64,000 nt of DNA from Flavobacteriaceae bacterium MAR_2009_75 (GCA_002813285.1 PHTZ01000001.1:3037501-3101500), one strand, 5' to 3'; counted from the stretch's first letter, positions 26,435 to 35,589 are shown. Notes: generated by a model not told the origin, from the letters alone. Program-made: numbers and translations.

Positions 26435-27145
26435 TTATTTTATGCTGTATTTAAAAATCCAACCTAGAATTTTTATGCCTGCAAATATACTACCTTTTAC
26501 GGTTCCTGAAACTTTAGACACTCCAATTCTTTTTTTGTAACGTACTGGTACTTCGGTATATGCTAATTTTTTTTTCAGAGCCTTTAATTGCATTTCCACC
26601 GTCCACCCATAGGTTTTATCCTCCATGTTCAGTAAGAGCAACTTATCATACCTTATGGCCCTAAACGGGCCTAAATCGGTAAATGTTGCCCCAAACATAA
26701 CCTTCATTAAAAATGTGGCCAACCAATTGCCGAAAATTTGCTGCGGAGTCATACTCCCTTCTTCCCTTAGTCGCTTTACACGTGCTCCTATTACAAAATC
26801 AAAATCACCTTTGATAATTGGTGCCGTTAATTTGTCTAGCTCTTCGGGATAGTCTGAATAGTCTCCATCGAGAAATACGAGAATATCGGGTGCTTTGGAT
26901 TGTTTCGATATATAATCCATTCCCTTTAGGCAGGCATGGCCGTAGCCCTTTCTGTTTTCTGACAATACCGTTGCCCCAGCGGCCGTCGCATTTTCGACAG
27001 TTTTGTCAGAAGAATTATTGTTGACCACCACAATTTCAGATACCGAATCAGGAATCTCTTTAATGACCTCGGCAATAGATTCCGCTTCGTTAAAGGCAGG
27101 TATAATTACCTTGATATCGGGCAACTTGTTAAGTTGGTTCGGCAT
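26435..27145 (-). CDS. Glycosyltransferase family 2 (polyprenyl-phosphate mannose synthase-like)
   Basis: 236 residues with the GT2 opening VIIPAFNEAESIAEVI, VVNNNSSDKT, ENRKGYGHACLKG and the catalytic FLDGDYSDYP. This pattern matches DPM1/undecaprenyl-phosphate sugar transferases lacking a membrane tail. It probably charges a lipid carrier with a sugar for use by the GT-C enzyme two genes downstream. The gene overlaps the MORN protein gene by one base and is one base from the cellulose synthase-like gene. Confidence 0.85.
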   Translation of the reverse strand: MPNQLNKLPDIKVIIPAFNEAESIAEVIKEIPDSVSEIVVVNNNSSDKTVENATAAGATVLSENRKGYGHACLKGMDYISKQSKAPDILVFLDGDYSDYPEELDKLTAPIIKGDFDFVIGARVKRLREEGSMTPQQIFGNWLATFLMKVMFGATFTDLGPFRAIRYDKLLLLNMEDKTYGWTVEMQLKALKKKLAYTEVPVRYKKRIGVSKVSGTVKGSIFAGIKILGWIFKYSIK

Positions 27146-27630
27146 TAATTTAAGTCTGATAAATTATTTTCTCGCTTAAAGCTGGCAAAACTAAACCATT
27201 CTTTGACTTTTTTTCCATTTTGATACTTTTCCGCAGAGGTAAGTTGTTCATCAAGGTACTTTAGGCAATATCCATTTTTCTTTCCGTTCTTCAATTGACA
27301 TTTATGGTTCACCTTTCCGTTAGAGTCGTAAAAAAGCCACCAACCTGTTTTTGCTCCTTTTTGATAGTGCCCCTCTTGTACATGTTTTCCGGCTCGGTCA
27401 TAAAAGTGCCAATATTTGGTGCGCTTATTACTTTGAAAGTGCCCTTCTTCGGATAATTTTCCATTAGGATGGTAGAATTTCCAATAATCGGCTTTGATTC
27501 CATTTTTGGTCCAACCTTCAGACTTAAGCTTTCCGTTATCGTAATACTCTTTTTGGTACGTGCCATTCTGTTCGGAAAAGCTTCCAAGAAAAAAAATAGT
27601 CAAAATGGCAAAAAACAGTCTACGGAGCAT
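27145..27630 (-). CDS. MORN-repeat (YwqK-like) secreted protein
   Basis: 161 residues with a signal peptide (MLRRLFFAILTIFFLGSFS) and about five MORN-type repeats such as YYDNGKLKSEGWTKNG, YHPNGKLSEEGHF and YDSNGKVNHKCQLKNG. Such proteins are common in Bacteroidota, often labelled YwqK-family antitoxins, but no toxin is adjacent here. It is embedded at the head of a glycosyltransferase group and overlaps the next gene by one base, so a role in the envelope or glycan assembly is more likely. Function is not known. Confidence 0.8.
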   Translation of the reverse strand: MLRRLFFAILTIFFLGSFSEQNGTYQKEYYDNGKLKSEGWTKNGIKADYWKFYHPNGKLSEEGHFQSNKRTKYWHFYDRAGKHVQEGHYQKGAKTGWWLFYDSNGKVNHKCQLKNGKKNGYCLKYLDEQLTSAEKYQNGKKVKEWFSFASFKRENNLSDLN

Positions 27631-27633
27631 AAT

Positions 27634-29226
27634 TTACTTGTTATTAATGAGATCCATCAAATCGACATCATTGCCCAATAAGACCTCTTTACTATCTATT
27701 CTTCCCTCTAAAGGCCCATTTTCCAATTTCAGAACACCGCGTGGGCAAACGGCAGAACAAATTCCGCATCCGACACAGCTAGACCGAACAATATTCGCCC
27801 CTTTTTGGGCGTAAGCACGTACATCGATACCCATTTCACAATAGGTCGAGCAATTTCCGCATGAAATACACTGACCACCATTAGTAGTAATACGAAACTT
27901 TGAGAACAGTCGCTGTTGAAAACCTAATATGGCAGCCATAGGGCAACCAAATCGGCACCAGACCCGATTGCCGAAAATAGGGTAGAACCCCGTACCTATA
28001 ACCCCCGAAAAGATGCTACCTATAAGAAAAGCATATGTTGTTCTGAGCGTTTCGGCCTTGAACAGAAATACGTTGCCGTCTCCACTGAAAAAGTGAAACC
28101 CTACCAAGGCCATGATTGTTACAAAATAGCCTACGGCCCCGTATTGGGCGTCTTTTTGCAATTGTTCTCTTTTATAAATCATGACCCAAGCGAAAACTAA
28201 GGTCAGAATAACTGCAACACTTATGAGAAACGAAGTTTTTGTCAGCCAATATTTGCTTGTGTCATCACCCAGATATGAATAAATTACAGCGGTCGTCATG
28301 AGTGTTACAAAAACCACTACACTATGCACTACCCAACGCTCGACTTTCCATGCGAACTGGCTTTTGTCGCTCAAATGACGAAAGGGATCGCCCGCCGTTT
28401 CGGCTAGGCCACCGCAACCGCAGACCCAAGAGCAGTACCAGCGTTTACCGTATTTATAAGTGAGAATGGGAGTGATTACAAATATGGATAGAATACCGAA
28501 AATCAACAAAGCCAGACCAATATCGCCGGCATCGATGAAACTATTTACGCGGTAGCGCTCAAAGTTATAATAGTTCAGGGGCCATATGTTTTTTAGGTCG
28601 TAATAGGGCAGTGAAAACGTATCGCTGTTTAGCCGGGCCATAAACTCTGGAATTAAAAACGCGAAGGAGGTCTGAAAGAACATAACGCTCAACGTTCGTA
28701 TTTTCTCGTATGAGTTATGACGATATTTCCATAGAAATTTGATGCCAAAGGCCAGAATAGCTATGGTATACAAGGTGCCGTAAACAAACCATTGGCTTGC
28801 GGGGTTACCACTCAATAATTTGCTTAAGGGGTCGAAGAGTGCAATAACGCCTGTATTGTCACCCTCTTTTACAAGACCTAAATACTGCGGATAAAAATAT
28901 AATACAATATAAAACCCAGTGAGAAGAATACCTGCGATCCAGCCCCAAAATCCGCGGCTTGAGATAGACTTGAACATGACGCCATCATTTTTTATGCCCT
29001 TATGCTTTTGAGCATATGCAGCAACGGAAAACCACACTATACCCGCAGAAATTGCCACCAAAGAAATAGTTAACCAAAGTGCTTTGTTCGGAAAATTGAC
29101 GTTGAACACGGCGAGGGTTAGAATGCCCAACCCTATAACGCCAATAAAAGTCGCCAATTTTTGTTGTAGATTCAATGCTTTTGGTGGTTCACCGGTAAGG
29201 GCCATGCTTCTGTCGTAAGTGCTCAT
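27634..29226 (-). CDS. Membrane polyferredoxin (NapH/CcoG-like 4Fe-4S protein)
   Basis: 530 residues with about ten predicted membrane helices, two membrane-proximal cysteine motifs (WCSWVCGCGG and VWCRFGCPM, as in NapH/NosR/CcoG-type proteins) and a C-terminal double ferredoxin domain: Cys453, 456, 459, 463 (CISCGNCSTYC) and Cys484, 487, 490, 494 (CVGCGICSAVC). It should carry electrons between the cytoplasm and the membrane or quinone pool. The FAD-dependent oxidoreductase gene lies 31 bases upstream, suggesting NAD(P)H as electron source. The terminal acceptor is unknown, and no nitrate, nitrous oxide or cbb3 oxidase genes are nearby. Confidence 0.88.
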   Translation of the reverse strand: MSTYDRSMALTGEPPKALNLQQKLATFIGVIGLGILTLAVFNVNFPNKALWLTISLVAISAGIVWFSVAAYAQKHKGIKNDGVMFKSISSRGFWGWIAGILLTGFYIVLYFYPQYLGLVKEGDNTGVIALFDPLSKLLSGNPASQWFVYGTLYTIAILAFGIKFLWKYRHNSYEKIRTLSVMFFQTSFAFLIPEFMARLNSDTFSLPYYDLKNIWPLNYYNFERYRVNSFIDAGDIGLALLIFGILSIFVITPILTYKYGKRWYCSWVCGCGGLAETAGDPFRHLSDKSQFAWKVERWVVHSVVVFVTLMTTAVIYSYLGDDTSKYWLTKTSFLISVAVILTLVFAWVMIYKREQLQKDAQYGAVGYFVTIMALVGFHFFSGDGNVFLFKAETLRTTYAFLIGSIFSGVIGTGFYPIFGNRVWCRFGCPMAAILGFQQRLFSKFRITTNGGQCISCGNCSTYCEMGIDVRAYAQKGANIVRSSCVGCGICSAVCPRGVLKLENGPLEGRIDSKEVLLGNDVDLMDLINNK

Positions 29227-29257
29227 GTATCTAAGTATTTATTATGGGTCTTATCGG

Positions 29258-30610
29258 TTATGCTCCGAGGCTTAAAATACGTTTCCAACTTTTTTTCTTG
29301 AGTTGAATGTTTTTATTCATTTCCAAATTGTATTTGCTCACAATATCCGATTCATATTGGGCATAGAATTCAGGGTCAAAGTTGGCGTCTTTTAGATGCT
29401 CGATAACATAATCGGCTTGTCGCTCATCAGTAAGCCATTGGTCAAAAACCTCATGTCTCATACGAATGCCAAAGGTGTTGATGCCTAGAAATTTACCGGA
29501 ATCGGTATGATAAGAGAGCGTTATACAGATTTTCTCCGTTTCGTGTCTCCAATGAAAATGTGATTCATGCTCTTTTTTTCCATTTGTACTAAAAACCCAA
29601 CCATAGGTTTGGTATTCGATATCAAGAAATTTGGCGGAATTGAACCAATGCCCAGGATTGTACTCGCGCTTTTTACCACATATAGTCTGGGCAAGTGTCT
29701 CACCCATCATGCGGCCTGTGTACCATACGGCTTCCACGGGTCTGCGATTACCAATGGCCTCGTGCTGTTCGGCGCAATCGCCAATCGCGTAAATATCTTC
29801 AATGTTCGTTTCTAGAAAGCGATTAACTTTAATGCCTTTATTCAATTCTATACCTGAATCTTTCAGAAAATCAATATTTGGAGTCACACCGGTTGAAAGT
29901 CCGACGATATCACAAGCTATTTCTTCGCCTGTTTCTTTTATGGTAATTGCCCTTACCTTTCCTTTTTCATCGGATAAAATTTCATCTAAGTTAACGCCGA
30001 GGCGCAAGTCGATATGATGCTCTAAAATATGTTCATTGATCATTTCAGATTCACCATCCGGTAGAACCCCGTTCCAAAAGCTTTTTTCACGCACCAAAAA
30101 GGTCACGGGTATTTCTCTGCTTCTTAGCATTTCGCATAGTTCGATGCCGATTAAACCGCCTCCCACGACCACGGCACGTTTACATACCTTGTTATTAGGG
30201 GCATTTTTTTCAAGCAAGTCTAGATCCTGTTTTGAGACCAGCCCCTGCACTCCTTCTAAATCTTGACCCGGCCACCCAAATTTGTTCGGTTTTGATCCGG
30301 TGGCTAAAATCAGCTTGTCATAGGTCACATCTTCTCCATTCTGAAGAATCAATCTTTTACCCTGATGGTCGACGCTTGTAACGTAATCGTTGATTAGGTC
30401 AATTCTGTTTTTTTCCCAGAACCAATCTTCGTAAGGTTTAATATGGTCGAACTTCATATGGCCCATGTAAACGTACATGAGAGCTGTACGTGAAAAAAAG
30501 TAATCGGTTTCTGCACTGACAATAACTATCTGCTTGTTCGATAGTTTTCTAATGTGCCGGGCTGCCGTAACACCGGCGATCCCATTTCCAATAATTACAA
30601 TCTTATCCAT
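29258..30610 (-). CDS. NAD(P)/FAD-dependent oxidoreductase
   Basis: 450 residues of the pyridine nucleotide-disulfide oxidoreductase type: FAD loop GNGIAGVTAARHIR (7-20), the second dinucleotide loop VVVGGGLIGIELCEML (about 147-162), ATGSKP and the FAD-binding IYAIGDCAE. No redox-active CxxxxC pair is evident, so it resembles NADH:rubredoxin/ferredoxin reductases or nitrite reductase-associated flavoproteins rather than disulfide reductases. A C-terminal extension of about 120 residues, rich in His and Trp (HFHWRHETEK), is unassigned. It pairs with the polyferredoxin downstream. Divergent barrel and DUF547 genes start about 300 bases away. Confidence 0.87.
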   Translation of the reverse strand: MDKIVIIGNGIAGVTAARHIRKLSNKQIVIVSAETDYFFSRTALMYVYMGHMKFDHIKPYEDWFWEKNRIDLINDYVTSVDHQGKRLILQNGEDVTYDKLILATGSKPNKFGWPGQDLEGVQGLVSKQDLDLLEKNAPNNKVCKRAVVVGGGLIGIELCEMLRSREIPVTFLVREKSFWNGVLPDGESEMINEHILEHHIDLRLGVNLDEILSDEKGKVRAITIKETGEEIACDIVGLSTGVTPNIDFLKDSGIELNKGIKVNRFLETNIEDIYAIGDCAEQHEAIGNRRPVEAVWYTGRMMGETLAQTICGKKREYNPGHWFNSAKFLDIEYQTYGWVFSTNGKKEHESHFHWRHETEKICITLSYHTDSGKFLGINTFGIRMRHEVFDQWLTDERQADYVIEHLKDANFDPEFYAQYESDIVSKYNLEMNKNIQLKKKSWKRILSLGA

Positions 30611-30917
30611 GTTGACCTGTGGGAATTAATACTAGTTTCAGTCGATAAGTTTTCTAATTCTTACCGATGAAATCTAATTTTTAGAGATTTTAAATAAGAA
30701 CACTAATGTGTAGTTTCTGTTATAGAATTGTGATAAGTTAAGGCTTTATTTGTGGCTGAAAATGAAAATGATAAAAGAAAAATTGATTTTCAGTCCCTTT
30801 CTTAAAATGAATTTTGAAGTCTCATGAGTAAGAGGCAAACATAAATACGTGAGGTCAGTTCGTTTTGAATGTTCGTTCATTTTCGGTCAATAAATCTAAC
30901 TCCTTAAAATCTTGAAA
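30611..30917. other. Divergent intergenic region with GTTCGTT direct repeats
   Basis: About 300 bases between the FAD oxidoreductase and the outer-membrane barrel gene. I see no gene here. Two direct GTTCGTT copies (30858-30864 and 30871-30877, 13 bases apart) lie 40-60 bases before ATG 30918, a plausible regulator site. TAGATTTC on the minus strand near 30670 is a one-mismatch -7 box for the oxidoreductase. No clear promoter is seen for the plus-strand gene. Confidence 0.35.
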
Positions 30918-31859
30918 ATGAAATCATTCAAATTAAAAATTAGTATTGGAACTTTAGTTTTGTTCGGCGCGGCCTTTAGTGCAAATTCATTAGCTGCCCA
31001 AGGCTTGATAGATGGCTTTTACAGCAATAAAGGTGATGTTTCTCTTACTGCTTCCTATACAGGGGCCTCCTATGATGAATTTTATGTTGGTGAAGAAAAG
31101 ATGGGCCCAGTACCCGCTCACGAAAAAATAACTCAAGATATTATTGGTTTGTACGCCAAATGGGGGTTGACAGATGCTTTGACCTTGGTAGTCAATGCGC
31201 CCTACATTTCGGCAAAAGGAGAAGGAACACCTGATCCCATAAGTGGTAATACCAAAGAGTCCGGTTTTCAAGACATCTCTATAGCAGCAAAATATAGGCC
31301 TTTTAGTGCTGTTTTTGAAGGCGGTAAATTTGACGGAATCACTGCATTAGGTTTTGATATTCCCGGAGGGTACGATGCCAACAGTATTTTGGCTATTGGT
31401 AATGGTGCGTTTAAGACCAATCTTCACATTGGTGGACACTTACAATTGAATCAAGGTTTTTTCACCACTCTTATTGCAGGTTATAGTCTCAGGGGTAAAA
31501 CAGATGACGATTTTAATGTGAATAACGGAGCGGATTATGATGTGCCGAATGCATTTTTGGCGATGGCCAAAGTGGGTTATGCCGGTTCTAAGTTCTACGG
31601 AGAACTTTGGGTGGATCATCAAGCTACTTCATCGGACGGAGTAGATATCATGGGGCCTGGTTTTGCAGGTAATTTTCCTGAAACTAGAGTGAATTATACA
31701 CGTTTGGGGGTTTCTGCATATGTTCCGGTTACAACATTGATTGGTTTAAGTGCGGGTTATGGTACTTTAATTGACGGTAGAAATATCGGTGACACCAATT
31801 TCTTTAATGTGGGTGTCACATTTTCTTTTAACACCCAATCTACGACAATGGCTCAATAG
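30918..31859 (+). CDS. Outer-membrane beta-barrel protein (phenol-degradation MetA/transporter-like)
   Basis: 313 residues from ATG 30918; an earlier TTG at 30912 is in frame but unnecessary. A signal peptide (to about SLAAQ) is followed by alternating hydrophobic and polar strands, KWGLTDALTLVVNAPYISAKGEG, and a C-terminal aromatic-rich strand NFFNVGVTFSFN. The sequence pattern resembles outer-membrane proteins annotated as transporter or phenol MetA-like in Bacteroidota. Substrate unknown. It lies divergent to the flavoprotein/polyferredoxin pair and upstream of DUF547, and it has its own terminator. Confidence 0.72.
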   Translation: MKSFKLKISIGTLVLFGAAFSANSLAAQGLIDGFYSNKGDVSLTASYTGASYDEFYVGEEKMGPVPAHEKITQDIIGLYAKWGLTDALTLVVNAPYISAKGEGTPDPISGNTKESGFQDISIAAKYRPFSAVFEGGKFDGITALGFDIPGGYDANSILAIGNGAFKTNLHIGGHLQLNQGFFTTLIAGYSLRGKTDDDFNVNNGADYDVPNAFLAMAKVGYAGSKFYGELWVDHQATSSDGVDIMGPGFAGNFPETRVNYTRLGVSAYVPVTTLIGLSAGYGTLIDGRNIGDTNFFNVGVTFSFNTQSTTMAQ

Positions 31860-31874
31860 TTGTTAGTTGATTTT

Positions 31875-31912
31875 AAGACCTCTTTGATGTTAGTTCATCA
31901 AGAGGTCTTTTT
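31875..31912 (+). terminator. Intrinsic terminator after the barrel gene
   Basis: AAGACCTCTTTGATG and CATCAAGAGGTCTT pair with a single bulge around a short loop and are followed by T5. It lies 16 bases after the stop codon at 31859. This is a strong plus-strand terminator that separates the barrel gene from the DUF547 gene. Confidence 0.88.
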
Positions 31913-32044
31913 CATGAAGTGGTAAATTAGGTCATCTTTCGGTACAATATTTGAAATTGAACTTGAGAATGTTTGATTTTCGGATTTTCAATTGTAAGCA
32001 GGTGGAAAATAATGCGACCTAAATTTTTATAAATAAGTTATTAA

Positions 32045-32758
32045 ATGAAAAATCTAATTCTTCTGTTCACCTGTATCTTGGCATTGGGCAATGGATATTC
32101 CCAATCGGTCGATGCGTATTTAGATAAGTCCGAATCTTTTTTCTCCACTTATGTCAAAGATGGAAAGGTAGATTACAAAGCAATTAAGAACGATAGTTCT
32201 GAATTAGATGAATTACTGACTTTGGCAGCTGATGTAAGAGTAGGTAAAGAAAATGCAAATGAGTTTCAGGCATTCTGGATAAACGGCTATAATATATTGG
32301 TGATAAAAAGTATAGTTGAAAATTATCCTTTGAAATCTCCTGTAGATGTAAAAGGTTTCTTCGATGTAAAAAAACATAAGTTTGGGGGCGAAAATATTAC
32401 TCTTGATGACGTCGAGAACAAATTGTTACGTGGTAATTTTCCTGATGAGCCCCGTTTTCATTTTGTTTTGGTTTGTGCCGGTTTGGGGTGTCCTCCAATA
32501 ATTGACGAGGCATACAGACCCTCTAAACTTGATGAACAATTAGAGCGACAAACCAAGTTGGCAATAAATGACCCAATGTTTATTAGGGTTAATAAGAATA
32601 AGGTTAAGGTTTCTCAAATTTTTGAATGGTATAACGATGACTTTACCAGTGGACAGACTTTAGTAGATTTTATTAATGAATTCAGGTCTGAAGAGTTGCC
32701 CGAAAATGCCAAAGTTTCTTATTATCCCTATGATTGGACTCTTAATGAGGTAAAATAG
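32045..32758 (+). CDS. DUF547 domain protein, secreted
   Basis: 237 residues with a signal peptide (MKNLILLFTCILALGNGYSQ) and the DUF547 core: FQAFWINGYNILVIKSIVENYP, GGENITLDDVENKLLRG, RFHFVLVCAGLGCPP and YRPSKLDEQLE. DUF547 is widespread, with no agreed activity; the conserved Cys in LVCAGLGCPP hints at a papain-like or transglutaminase-like fold. A second barrel protein follows 39 bases downstream. Likely periplasmic; function unknown. Confidence 0.88.
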   Translation: MKNLILLFTCILALGNGYSQSVDAYLDKSESFFSTYVKDGKVDYKAIKNDSSELDELLTLAADVRVGKENANEFQAFWINGYNILVIKSIVENYPLKSPVDVKGFFDVKKHKFGGENITLDDVENKLLRGNFPDEPRFHFVLVCAGLGCPPIIDEAYRPSKLDEQLERQTKLAINDPMFIRVNKNKVKVSQIFEWYNDDFTSGQTLVDFINEFRSEELPENAKVSYYPYDWTLNEVK

Positions 32759-32797
32759 GCCTCTACACAGTATCGACCAATCTTAAAAACCAACTTT

Positions 32798-33739
32798 ATG
32801 AAACCAATGACCAAGGTTTTTTCATTATCGATGTTATTATTAACGGTTATTCCTGTTTTTTCTCAGGATGACCGACCTGCCGCTCAAAGCAGTAACATAC
32901 AGACTTATACCCCTTCAAAACTATTAAAGCGTGGGCAATGGGATATCAAATTTTTCAATGGACTATATACCCAAACACGGCAGACAGAAGAAGGAAGTAG
33001 GGCAGTAGATATTCCTCGCCAGACATTTTTCACTAATACTACGGAAGTTTATACTGGTATTAGTGAAACATCTAGAATCAATGTTGGTCTTATCTTTCAA
33101 GTAAGGGCAAATACCTATAATGGGGCCAAGGCCTTGAGCGCTTTCAATTTTGAAAATAATAGTACAGATGCCAGAAGCGGCCTCACCACGTTGGCACCAT
33201 CGATTCGAGTACAGCCTTTTGCGAATATCGGCAATTTCTCATTTACCAGTTCGTTATTTTTTCCGGTTTTCGAAGATATGCCTAATGCCCCCTATCTCGA
33301 TAAAAGAAGTATTTTCTGGGAAACCAAATTTTTCTTTGACCGTACTTTTGGTAATAACAACTGGCAGTTGTTCACCGAAGCTGACCTAGGTTTTAATTTC
33401 GGCGAGAAGAGAGCGGATGCCGACCCGAATTCAGAGAATATAGGAGAGCGTTTTGCCAATAACAGTGTGGTAGTACCGCTAAGTGTTTTCTTAAGCTATT
33501 TTCCGTCCGCCAAGTCTACGGTATTTATTAATGCCCAACAATCTTTTTTCATCGGGTACGATAACCCCGATGCCAATGGAAATTACTTTTCGCAAAATTA
33601 TACCGCACTTGGTCTGGGGGGTAAATACCAACTGACCAATGAGCTTAACATCGAGCTATCGTATAATAATTTTGTTCGTGGCAGCAGTTTTCAAGGTCTG
33701 GGCCAGACGTTTAGCCTAGGTCTGAGGGCTCTTTTTTAA
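32798..33739 (+). CDS. Outer-membrane beta-barrel protein
   Basis: 313 residues: signal peptide (LLLTVIPVFSQ), then barrel-like strands (SRINVGLIFQVRAN, NWQLFTEADLGFNFG) and a terminal strand (TFSLGLRALF) ending in Phe, as for BAM-assembled barrels. No named family is recognised. The 39-base spacing indicates co-transcription with DUF547. Together with the barrel at 30.9 kb this puts two porin-like proteins next to a membrane electron-transfer pair. Confidence 0.7.
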   Translation: MKPMTKVFSLSMLLLTVIPVFSQDDRPAAQSSNIQTYTPSKLLKRGQWDIKFFNGLYTQTRQTEEGSRAVDIPRQTFFTNTTEVYTGISETSRINVGLIFQVRANTYNGAKALSAFNFENNSTDARSGLTTLAPSIRVQPFANIGNFSFTSSLFFPVFEDMPNAPYLDKRSIFWETKFFFDRTFGNNNWQLFTEADLGFNFGEKRADADPNSENIGERFANNSVVVPLSVFLSYFPSAKSTVFINAQQSFFIGYDNPDANGNYFSQNYTALGLGGKYQLTNELNIELSYNNFVRGSSFQGLGQTFSLGLRALF

Positions 33740-33785
33740 GCTAATACATAGAAATACTGTATTTTAGGCCCGGAAAAACCGATAT

Positions 33786-34787
33786 ATGAGATTAATTGGG
33801 GTCTTATTTTTATGTCTTTTGCAGTTCTCTTGCGCGAGTCAAGTTCAAGAAAAAATCAATGGGGTGAGTTTCGTAGCTTCACGTGAAGCCGTAGCTCAAG
33901 AGCATGTGCAAGAAGTGATGAACATTTATGCTAACCACGCGGCAGTCATGCCATTTGGCTTTATTCGCAACACTGAAAACCCTGAGGTCGTTTTCGATAC
34001 CGAAAGACAGTGGCATGGTGAAACCAAAAAGGGGGCAAAGCAATATATTGAGTTATTGCATAAAAACGGTATAAAAGTGCTGTTGAAGCCTCAAATCTGG
34101 ATTTGGAAAGGGGTATTTACCGGAAGTCTTGAAATGAAATCGGAAGAAGATTGGCAGAAGTTTGAAACCTCTTACGAGAAATTCATACTTAACTATGCCG
34201 AACTGGCATCGGAAACTAAGGTAGATATCTATTGCATCGGTACAGAATTGGAAAAATTTGTGACCAATCGACCCGAATTTTGGAAAGAGCTTATCGTCAA
34301 AATCAAAAAGGTATATAAGGGCAAACTTACCTATGCCGCCAATTGGGACGAGTATAAACGCACCCCTTTCTGGCAAGATTTAGATTATATTGGTATTGAT
34401 GCATATTTTCCTTTATGTGAGCATGAAACCCCGACCGTTGCACAATGTCGAGAGGGCTGGCAAAGGCATAAACCTGAGATAGAACAACTTTCAAAATCTG
34501 AGAACAAACAAATATTGTTTACCGAGTTCGGTTATCGGAGTACAGACCAAACGGCATGGAAACCTTGGTTGGTCGACCGTCACGATAACCCGGTAAATAT
34601 GCAGGGCCAAGTAAACGCTACCAAAGCTATTTTTGAAGAGTTTTGGGAGGAAGACTGGTTTGCCGGCGGCTATGTTTGGAAATGGTTTATCAATCACAAA
34701 GAATCTGGTGGGGCCAATGATAATCGCTTTACTCCACAGAATAAACCAGCTCAAGACATCATAAAAGAATATTATGAAAAATATTGA
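33786..34787 (+). CDS. GH113-like TIM-barrel glycoside hydrolase lipoprotein
   Basis: 333 residues with a lipoprotein signal (LLQFSCAS). The barrel contains GIKVLLKPQIWIW, the putative acid/base Glu in YCIGTELEKF, YIGIDAYFPL and the putative nucleophile Glu in ILFTEFGYRS, then GGYVWKWF. This motif order matches family GH113 (beta-mannanase-like) clan A enzymes. It is predicted to be lipid-anchored, acting on a mannose-containing beta-glycan, but the substrate is inferred only from the family. It is followed after one base by another lipoprotein gene. Confidence 0.8.
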   Translation: MRLIGVLFLCLLQFSCASQVQEKINGVSFVASREAVAQEHVQEVMNIYANHAAVMPFGFIRNTENPEVVFDTERQWHGETKKGAKQYIELLHKNGIKVLLKPQIWIWKGVFTGSLEMKSEEDWQKFETSYEKFILNYAELASETKVDIYCIGTELEKFVTNRPEFWKELIVKIKKVYKGKLTYAANWDEYKRTPFWQDLDYIGIDAYFPLCEHETPTVAQCREGWQRHKPEIEQLSKSENKQILFTEFGYRSTDQTAWKPWLVDRHDNPVNMQGQVNATKAIFEEFWEEDWFAGGYVWKWFINHKESGGANDNRFTPQNKPAQDIIKEYYEKY

Positions 34788-34788
34788 T

Positions 34789-35517
34789 ATGCGAAAGTTT
34801 TATTTTCTCATACTGATTACAATTTTAGTGGGATGCTCGACCGACATGGACAATCGCGATTCTACATTAAAAGAATCTTTATCAGATGATAATCCGGTTT
34901 TTGATAATGTAATAGCATGTGCCGCTAGTAATGAAAATGATGATTTGGTTAGTGTATTCTTTTACCCTAGAGATGGCGCTAGCAATTTTAAGTACTTCGA
35001 AACAGAAAATGTTAATGTCGATAAGAACGATTTCGGTAATTACTATCGCATCGACCTACCTACGACCGATGTTTTCAATGGTTATCTTGAAAAGTTTGAA
35101 GTCGCTGTTTCCGAAGAAAAATGGGTCATTGTTTCTTTTGAAGAAGGTGGTCGAACCCATTTGTCGAATCCTATTCGATTAAAGCAGACGACCAAATCGA
35201 CAGAATATTTACCTCAAAATGTTACCGTAGACCAAATCGAACCGAGAATGCCGGTTTTTTCTTGGGATGATGGCCAGTATTCTGACTCTAGAATTTACTT
35301 TCAAGTGGTCTCAGATGTAAATGACAATTTACTTTCGGGCACGTATACCTTTGAGAAGTCATTTCAATACTATGAACTGGAGAATGTGGTGCTCAATATT
35401 ACGAAAGGAACACCTTCTGCGTTAAAGGCGAACGCTTCTTATAACTTTACTTTGCTTGCTGTAAGTGAAGATAATTGGGTGAATCTTTTTTCAGAAATTG
35501 ACTTTAATGCTAATTGA
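34789..35517 (+). CDS. Hypothetical lipoprotein
   Basis: 242 residues from ATG 34789, which follows the upstream stop by one base; an earlier ATG at 34774 would overlap the GH113 gene. A lipobox is present (LITILVGCST). The rest is beta-rich and acidic with no recognised domain; VFSWDDGQYSDSRIYFQVVSD looks Fn3-like. It is probably expressed with the hydrolase and lies at the envelope. Function unknown. Confidence 0.72.
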   Translation: MRKFYFLILITILVGCSTDMDNRDSTLKESLSDDNPVFDNVIACAASNENDDLVSVFFYPRDGASNFKYFETENVNVDKNDFGNYYRIDLPTTDVFNGYLEKFEVAVSEEKWVIVSFEEGGRTHLSNPIRLKQTTKSTEYLPQNVTVDQIEPRMPVFSWDDGQYSDSRIYFQVVSDVNDNLLSGTYTFEKSFQYYELENVVLNITKGTPSALKANASYNFTLLAVSEDNWVNLFSEIDFNAN

Positions 35518-35543
35518 GCTAATTTGAATGGTCTTTAAGTTTG
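35514..35543 (+). promoter_or_regulatory. Promoter of the small Omp85 gene
   Basis: TTG (35514-35516), a 19-base spacer and TAAGTTTG (35536-35543) match TTG-N19-TAnnTTTG exactly. The -33 box overlaps the last codons of the lipoprotein gene, and ATG 35590 follows 46 bases after the -7 box. Confidence 0.65.
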
Positions 35544-35589
35544 CATGCCAAATCAATACCCTATTTTATTATTTTGAGATTTCTAATTC

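Noticed and set aside
27145-27630. YwqK-family antitoxin as part of a toxin-antitoxin pair
   Set aside because: It has a signal peptide, neighbours are glycosyltransferases and a polyferredoxin, and no toxin gene is adjacent.
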